NCBI GenBank assembly: GCA_013407085.1
Contig: JACCGJ010013232.1
Location: forward strand, 62,001 to 126,000
DNA: 64,000 nt
Direction: 5' to 3'
From: Atriophallophorus winterbourni
Lineage: Eukaryota > Platyhelminthes > Trematoda > Plagiorchiida > Microphallidae
A model generated the notes under the pieces. It had not been told where the DNA came from. It ran no database searches and saw only the letters and a program-made list of their open reading frames with translations. This document shows positions 49,001 to 58,000 of the stretch, piece after piece; position 1 is the stretch's first letter, and every line of letters begins with the position of its first letter. The position numbers were made by a program, and so were the translations under genes.

Positions 49001-52000
49001 TCGCAGCGATAGGCAGTACTCGGCTGATCGGCGGTAGCTGCACGCTGACGGCACGACCTACGTTCAGCAGTATCTGTTCTTCCTAAGCACGGTATCATGT
49101 ACCGAATGTTTAGATGCCATACAACCAACCCCTCCGTTTGATGCTCGGACGTCATAACCACCATGGTCTGTTTATACTTGAGACTGCACTGTGCCGTTTC
49201 TTTTACAAAATTCCATACCTTTAACAGTGTTAATCGTTAGATCGTGTATACCAATCCCCAAAGATATCTAATGATGACGCTGAGAAAGTATGGCTTACTT
49301 GCTGGTGCGAGATTAGAGGTAAACGCTATTAGGCTCACGTCGTAGGAAATGGTAACCTAGTCGATCATTCAGATAAACGGGCAGCGGCATTAAAACAAAA
49401 ATGGATATTCTTTTAGATTCTGGCAGTCCTAAAACCCCGGAGTAATAACTGATCATATGCCAATACACGTGTTCGCTCGAGACACTCACCCTTTTTAAAG
49501 GCATCGAAAGCAGAATCAACATGGAAGAACAAATGAACGAGGAGTTTCAATGCGAATCGCGTGGCCTGAAGGTCAAAGTGAATATAGGAACGGAATTAGC
49601 GTGAAATTAGCAAGATAAAATTACCAAGAGTCTGCGTTTGGCTAAATACAAAAACAATACATGACTTTAGACGGACGTGGACCCTCAAATTATTTCGGCG
49701 ACAGGTTGAACAAAGCTCATCAACGCTGCTTCATACCGAAAAAAGAATCGGACGTTTTATGACTCGAATTAAACTTGTTTTGGATGGCAGTGCACGATAA
49801 ATTTGACTGGAGAAAAACGTGAAACAACGTTTAATGACACAAGTTTTACAGATAATAAGGGTGATCGAGGCAGTGGTCTCGATAATATCGAGCTAAGCTA
49901 TGCCGACGATCAGCCGTAAGGTGATGGAGCACATTTTTGAAACGAACCGTCAAAAATGATCAAGTAAAATATTGAGGGTTACATAACGATCGATAGGTAA
50001 TACGGTTGTACAACTTTGGAAGGTGAATTTTTGTGCATAATTTCAAAAGAGATCTGAAAAATATTAGAAAGTAATAGATTGTGTAATGTTACAGAATCGA
50101 TGTACGACACCACAAGTGAGTCAAAGTGATGTAGTCTCGGTAGGAATTGAACACGTGTGGCAGTGAGTGCGTAGTCAGCTGTAGCTCAGTGTCGTGGTTA
50201 CCAATACAGCACGTGCTATTTAAGGACAATGTACCGCAAAAGCACAGGCTTCACGTGTTCACAGAGATGGTAACTGCTTGACTATGAGCAAGCGCATACC
50301 TCACAATTCTGTAGATAAAAACCAGAATGTTGACACATTGACGTAACAACCGTGGTGACATGAGGTGGGAAAAACCACCAGAGCATTCACGTCAAGGTCA
50401 TATCGTCGATGGACACTTCCGTGAATGTGTGATGGATTGATCAGAGTCATTTCGTCCGATCATGCTAACCCATTGCATGAGTTGCTCGTTCGTGCCTTGC
50501 ATCGCCCGTTATTTGGTTGATCAATCGAAAGTTATTAATGATCCAAGGAAGCGACTGGCAGTGTGAATTTCGACATTAAATCCACACCCTCACATCGTTT
50601 ATGTAACTGTTTTGGAAAAGTATTTTTATGGAGTTGAATTGATATTACTGCTGAAAATTCGTGTACACGAATAAAGCCATTATCTTCTTCTTTTTCTATT
50701 GGATAGCGAGCGACAATAAGCCTATCAGTGACGCCGGAGAAATAGCTTTAATGGCATACGAAGGTCCCAAGCAGAAGGATAATTGTTACTGGCACTCAGA
50801 GTCTATATTAGCAAACTTGAAATTAAAAACAAAGTAAGAACACAAAAAAGCCCATTTACATGCATTTTCATCACACACACACCCCACGACTGGTTTCGTT
50901 CTAATTGCACTCATTAGGTACGGACAGCAGGATCAGGATCAGCATGCACTTGAAACAGTGGAAGAATGGTAAACAAGTTGCGGTTGTATGCCACTGTTGG
51001 GTAAGGTTGGTACGACCAGCTGTTCAATCCCATGAGCCCACACTCATGTAGACTGGGTTTGAACCCATGACCATGAACAAAAAAGCTCATTTGCATGCAA
51101 GTTCAAGTAAGCACACGTTCAACTACGAAGGTGTCATGGAAGCGTGATCATATTTTCCCATGTGAATCACATACCGCCACACTGGTTCGTATGCATCTGA
51201 CTGCACCATCCCCGTATGATCCTTGGATAATTTCATGGCAAAGCCTCATTGCACCAAGCTGGAATAAGCATTTGGCCAAATTCGAATCAGTAGCCAGCAA
51301 AGCGAAAATTTGCAACACATAGCACAGCGCATTGCTGGTTAGAGTGGGTCGTTGCTGGTTGCGTTCAGTAGCGTAGGACAATTGTAAAAGGCACTTCAGT
51401 GTATGCTCGGTGAACACGCGCTGTGGAGAGAATAAAACCGGAGTTAGTCAAAGCGAAAATACAGTGAAAGACTTGAGGGGTGCACATTTAGGAAGGTGGC
51501 AGCGTTTACATGTATGTATGTATGAAATAACAAGCCTGATCCAGGCAAAGTGTCGCACAGTCAGGGACTGCATATGGGCTGAGATACCATCAGATTGCCA
51601 AGGCCTAGACAGATATGAGATAGAAAATAGAGAAGGAAAGAAGAGTGTAATGGATAAAATTAGCACTACTATAAACATCAGTAGTATATCAATATTAGAA
51701 AAAAGATTAAAGGGCCATTGCACTTGTCAGATAACAATCCACCGTAGAAAATTAGTCATTCTGAAAAAAAGGATTATAGTGACTAGAAAATAACGACGTA
51801 TGTCGATATGAAGGGTTGCTGGACTATTGAGAAAATGATGAGGAATTATTAAATTTGTGCCCTTGCCAACTTTGTTTATCAAAGGCGGAAAGGAAATGCA
51901 TATAGTCACTTGAGTTGAGCCAACATTGACATCACTAGCTTCTGCAAGAAGTCTAGGTTGTTGATGTAAGATCAAGAGAGAAACAGATGTGTCCTCTGCT

Positions 52001-55000
52001 CAACATCTGGTGGGTGCCCTACTAAACAGAAGAAAACAATTGGATAGCGACACAAACATACAGTTAGAGGTACAGTAGCTTCCTTGAAGGACGCAAACAA
52101 ACATTAACTTTTTAACAAACGTAAAGCTCGGTAAAAGTTGGTGAAAGGAAACTGTTGCTCTCCCGAGAACAACTGAAAAGAAAGAAATGAAAGTAGGAAC
52201 AGGATCATATTACCGAGCAATTGGCCATAAGATCCCAAGAAGCTTGTATAGCGTCTTCGTTAAATACTAAAAGGTCTTTGACGGCATGACGGTTTGTAGT
52301 ACAGCAGTAAAGGGTCACTAACACCAGGAACTTGTATGAAGGACTGACAAGCAGTTATCCAGGAAGTGCTGTCAACAGATGCGAGAAGTTAATAGAAATG
52401 AGTACTTGTATAAGAAAAGGTTTTCTTTATATCTTCCTTAAGGCTATTAACTGAATCGTAAAAGCATTACCACCTCAAAGGTTAGTGCATCTGGACTTTC
52501 ACGTCAATCCGGTAAAACTGTCGCACACTGGGCAGCAAATGTATAAGAGATAAACGTAACCGTCGTTGCAATAAAATTAGGCCTTGATATACAAAAAAGT
52601 AAAAGCAGCAAACCAAGCGTAAGAGGACTTTCAGTTACTTGGTGTCACCGAAAATCGGGGAGTACAGATGAAGATGTGGATGTTGGTTAAGACAAGCAGC
52701 GCGCACAATTTATTTAACTTCGGAAAACATGAAATATTTAAATCAAAAGTCAAGACAGGGAGGGAGATTTTGCAACGGCACGCAGGGGCATTTGCTTTCT
52801 TAATCGCCTACTTCGACCGATCACTTTGAAGACCACGTGTACAATGACGACATTGACTGTTAAATAAAGTTCGAAGAGATATCTGCGTGAAAAGGCTGGT
52901 CAGCACGGATAGTACAGGTAGTATTCAGAAGAGAATGTCACTCACATAATGGAATGCACACTCTGTACTATATTGCACATAAAGAAGACGGAATACATTT
53001 GGGATATAAATCCCGAGCGGAGTTACTGTAGGTCAGTAGCAGCGTCTAATAAGTCCAACATTCCGTGGCATAAACTTCAACTGCTTTACATTTGAAGCAA
53101 ATTTAATGTCGCAGCAAATAAGGGTATCTAAATGCTGGATCAAGCAACTCTATCGGGTCATAGCAGTGGTTACATTTTATTTGTATTTTTGAATTGACTC
53201 TAGTATGGAATGGCAAGACGATTGTAGGCAAAATTATTCGGCTTACCAGCGCGGTAGAGTGTCGCTGACAGTTCAAGTCACTGGTTTTGGAAAGCACCGA
53301 ACTCAAGTTTTCCGCGTCGAACAGGCTTCTGAGTAAGAGCAAGCAAGATTGACGGAGATCGGCATCGGATTCGGGGGATATTGTTACTGAAGAGATAATA
53401 GGTCAATAATAAATGCTATAAGGAATCAGCGTACGCAGTGTCAAGCAGTAGCATTGAGATAAGATAGTTGAGACGCAATTTAGTCAAATTTTGGTTAACG
53501 ATATGAATTAACTGTAGCGAAACGAAATGAATCGCTAATAAGCAAGGAAGACACGAGATGGAACTGACGATTGAGCAGCACGCATCTTTTAATAAATTAG
53601 TAGAAGCAGATTAAGAAGCATGGCAAAAAACACGTGCTCTAAATTGACTCACATAAGCATACGATGAAAGAAGAAAAAAGAAAGTTTCCATGAAGATTGT
53701 AATGCAAGTTGTCTTAATAGAACCTCCTTCTGATTTATTTGTCGAGCGAATTAGAGGGTGACAGTAAAACAAAAGAGGTTGAACATACGGGGGGGGAATT
53801 CGAAGAACAAGATAACAAACTAAAATATTAACTTGTAACGACTATATATATATATTATATATTAAACAAAGTTGTTTAACATTACAGGGGGCAATTCGAA
53901 GAACAAGCAAACAAACTAAAAATATTTAAACTTGTACGATCTAATTATATATATTATTATATTATATAATATATATAATATATAAATATAAATCACTGTC
54001 GGATTAGTTAGATAAATTCTGCAAAAAGGACAACATCACCCTTAACCGATAATGCTTCCAGATATAAGGCAGCCTAGAGATGCGAGGGAATATCAATCCT
54101 TTATTCGAAATTTACCCTTGGCGAAGCACAATTGAGAACAGGTCACAGCGTCGGTTCAGACAATGTGGAAGTGCCACGACGCGGTATTAAACTGTATAGC
54201 GAACGCCAACATGCGGAGGCGGTCGAAATTCCTAATGCAGGTCAATAAGGTGAGTATCAGAGAGATGGGCCGCAATCTGACGCTCAGCACTGACGCGAAC
54301 GTAAGTACCTCATATTTATCGTTTACCTAATAGTTAATTAGTGTTTTTTTTTCGAAAATCATTTAACCTTAATCGCAATCGTTATGCCCTTTAGCACACG
54401 TTGGCAACAGTGCCAACCCACCTTGACCGTGCTCACCTGCATTAGATTAATATAAATATTAGGCAAATCGACCACTGATCCTGCTCATGCCTGCGTGACT
54501 TAGCACTACCCTCAGCTTACTATATACTTTACTTTTACTTTTGTGCGACTATCTCCTTCTGGAGGATGAGTCGGCTTCGAAGAAGATTCTTGGGACTTTG
54601 GGTAGAAAGCGGCGTCCCCAGCACCACTCGGCGTTTGTTCGAGTCAGCTTCTCTAGCCTTTGCACAACCAAGTGCGACCTGCAAGGCAGCAGGGAGTTGC
54701 CAGAAAGAGGTAGTCTACCAGACTCTGTTCCAGGTTTTTCCTCAGGGTTTTCTCCCGAAGCCTTTCCCGCGATCGGGTGTCCCACAAGGCAGCGGAGGTT
54801 TAAAATCAGTGTTTTCCTTCCCTTAAATGAAATGCCCTCCCGGGCTAACGAGCTACTGCTAAGTAATAAGGTCAAAACAGAGGTTGTGGGTGGAATGCTA
54901 CATAGTCATGTTCCGTATCCTGACTATCACTTTTGGTATGACGAAGCTTTTGTGTCAGAAGCGAAACGTTACACAAAATCTGCTCTAACCGATAGCACAC

Positions 55001-58000
55001 AAAATTCTTTGCATCGTGAATACACGATCGGCCCGAACATATTCCAATTAATAGATTATGCATTGACTTTTGACGCAGAGTGCGTGGATCTACAATAATG
55101 TCATGCTACCAGATTGACTGTGTGAAAACTTGTTACTCTAATTGCAATAAGTAGTGAGCTGCACCCGAAAATATACACTGATGTGATGCTCATGTAGGCG
55201 GAAAACATCCTACATGGAGAAAAACCTCCCGGGTGATACTATAGCACGAATGTGCAATTGTGCAGTGCTTCTGTTCTGCGCGAGTCACACCGCGCTAAAG
55301 TGATTTGCCAACGGTACTCAGCTGCACGCGGAAACGCACTGGAGTCGCGTCGCTATTCCACAGTATATCTTGGCGACCCGACAGTACCTTAGCCCATGCG
55401 CATTATTTTAACGGTGTGGTGGCCTCAGAATACATATGCATACATACTGTCTCTGTGAGATTGCATAGCGAATTAAACAGACCTGATTTCCGGTAAACAC
55501 AGGTTAGGCCGATGTGAATAATTGGCGACTTATAATGGGCATTTATAAGGTATAACCTCACTAATAACCGTATATTGGATAACCTAAGTAATGACACATT
55601 GAGTTCATGATAAACAATCTACGCGTTTATAAATTGCAGGATAATACACATTTACTGTCAGAAAAATTATTGATACGAGGGAATAAACTCACCTGAAATT
55701 AGCTGTGATGTAAGATCTGGATTTTGTAAAACATGGACTGCAAATTCGGAGCAATCCCGCACTAAACTGTTGAGCAGTCCGCACAGTTCAGAGCACAAGT
55801 CAGCCCGTTTGCTTGACCACCATTCAAGTCGATTCAATAGATCTGTTAGACTATTGAATGATAAAAATGGATCCCAGTAAGCTATGCTGCACACCATTTA
55901 CTGAAAGTACAGTGGACGGGAAATTTATTGACAAGAAAGGATTCCTCATAGAAGCAACATGGCTGTTGTTCGTTTAGTGCAATGCGAATAAGAGGCTAGG
56001 AGTGCGATTTAAAACTCACAGAAATTTAGTCCGAACATTCTCAGTTCAGGACTAGATAAAACCTAGAGTAATGCATCTAGAGCACACGCAGTGGATTAAA
56101 GGGTATAGGGCCTTGAAGAATGCCTCAGTAATCGTATACAATCTCTAAAGTGACGTACAATGATGTTCACAGAAGTGCAGCTTGTAGAGGTGTGCATATC
56201 ATTTGGTGATATACAACGGAAGCAAAGAAAAAACTGTACAACTCCTGGCTAGTGCTTACTGCACGCAAATATGTCACTCTAGCAAAGCAGGGGATTGCTG
56301 AACTTTCAACACGAAAACTAGTTTTGCATGATATCATGGAGAGACATTTAACCAAGAAAATAAATCCCAACATGAAACTCATGGAACGTAGGAAATATTC
56401 TGGTGAAATTCAAGTGGACTGAGATTCTGTGTAAAACTTAGGGAATCTTAAGAAATTGAGTAGCAGCCAAATTGTTGGTTAAACCTCAAAAATGTGTCAT
56501 CAAACGACGCATGTTGTTGTTTGTCTTCTTCGATCGATGTCGACCAAAAGCGCATGAGGTTTTATGCTCTACAGCTTTCGAACGGGTAAATAGTCCGTAG
56601 CGATGACAACGATAGGCAGTACTCGGACGACCGGCGGCAGATGCAAGCTGGCGAGAATAGTATCTGCTCTTCCCCCAGCTTGCAGACGACGCTTTACGTA
56701 GTGCCTCTGAAGTGAGCGGTTAAGAACAAGTTCTTCCCAATTCGTAAACGATGCATGTATACTCTAATATTTAAACTATGATTCGACTATAATCAGGCCA
56801 CAATTTGCGAATACCAAAGAAGCCAAAGAAACCATGAAGGACGAGGAACATACAATGTATGTATGTATGCATGTCATCATCATCGTGAACATTATTACAC
56901 CAGTAGCAAGTACAAAGCGTTTTACTGCCTATCAACAATGATATTTTAAGAATTCTAAAAAAGATTGACAAGGGTGGACCTCAAAAGCAACTGAACCTAT
57001 AGAAGATTAAGCACAGGCGATGAGGTGCCTAAACATCGAATCAAACATGCATTTAAGCAGGTGTTGTGAACGAGTAAAGCGACATCAGCATGACAGCTTC
57101 CTTGCACGGCTTTTACTGTCACGTATCAAAACAAGCTTTCCTTGCGAATTTACTTGACAACACACAAGATTAATCAAACACTCCAAGGAGATACCTACAA
57201 CAAGACTGCCGTTAAACACGATTTGGAGCCACATCACTAAGAGTAAGAAGCCATTATAAAATCTGATATCTTGGACCCCAGCAGGTGAGGCGGTTCACCC
57301 CAACTGCATATAGTTTAACAGTCAAAGCCTTCCTCTGCTCGAGCCAAGTCAGAGTCTGAACATTCTTAGTTCGGAGTGGCAAATAAAACCGCGGAGGCTA
57401 TGTATGTTAACTTGTTTTTCGATATCTACATCGCTACGTATTCGATGGTGTCAAGTAACTCCAGCGATTGTGCGAAGAGAGCGATGGCGGAAGACCTGCA
57501 GACGTCATATTTCTTCTTTTGTTAGTATCCAGTTTTCAAATCCATACACTAAAACTGCGCGAATTGAATGTATGTATGAATGTATGTATGCATAAAATCA
57601 CGAGCCTGATCCACACAGTGCCGTAGTCACAAGGGACAAGATACTGTCAGGTTACCCAAGCCTAGAAAGATTTAGGAAATGTGACTCTGGGGTGTTTCTG
57701 TGTGTAATTTAGTACCGGTACGGAAGTACTGCACGAGCGCACGTACATTCAGCTTGTATATGTATTAAACCACAAGCCTGATCCAGGAAAAGTGCCGCAC
57801 AGTAATTGACTGCACGCGGGCTAAGATAATGTCAGGTTGCCATGGCCTATACAGACATGAGTAATGAAAATAGAATAAAAATACCGGTGATCCTCCAGTG
57901 TGTTTCTGTATGCAAGTCGCTACCGTTGTAAAATCAATTTAACACGGTGCTAGCTGCACAGCAAAGAAGTATTGCACGATTGTGTATCCGTTCACACGTC

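Noticed and set aside
50880..50960. CACACACACACCCC tract considered as a simple repeat of its own
   Set aside because: It is a constant part of the R3 repeat and recurs in the copy at 27.67 kb.
51917..51961. Possible ARMC8 mini-exon (LLAEASDVNVGSTQ)
   Set aside because: Splice sites look plausible but the phase does not fit between exons 4 and 5, which join correctly without it.
55898..55900. Stronger-looking acceptor at 55901 for ARMC8 exon 2
   Set aside because: Using it puts a TAA codon in frame at once; the inner AG at 55887 keeps the frame open.
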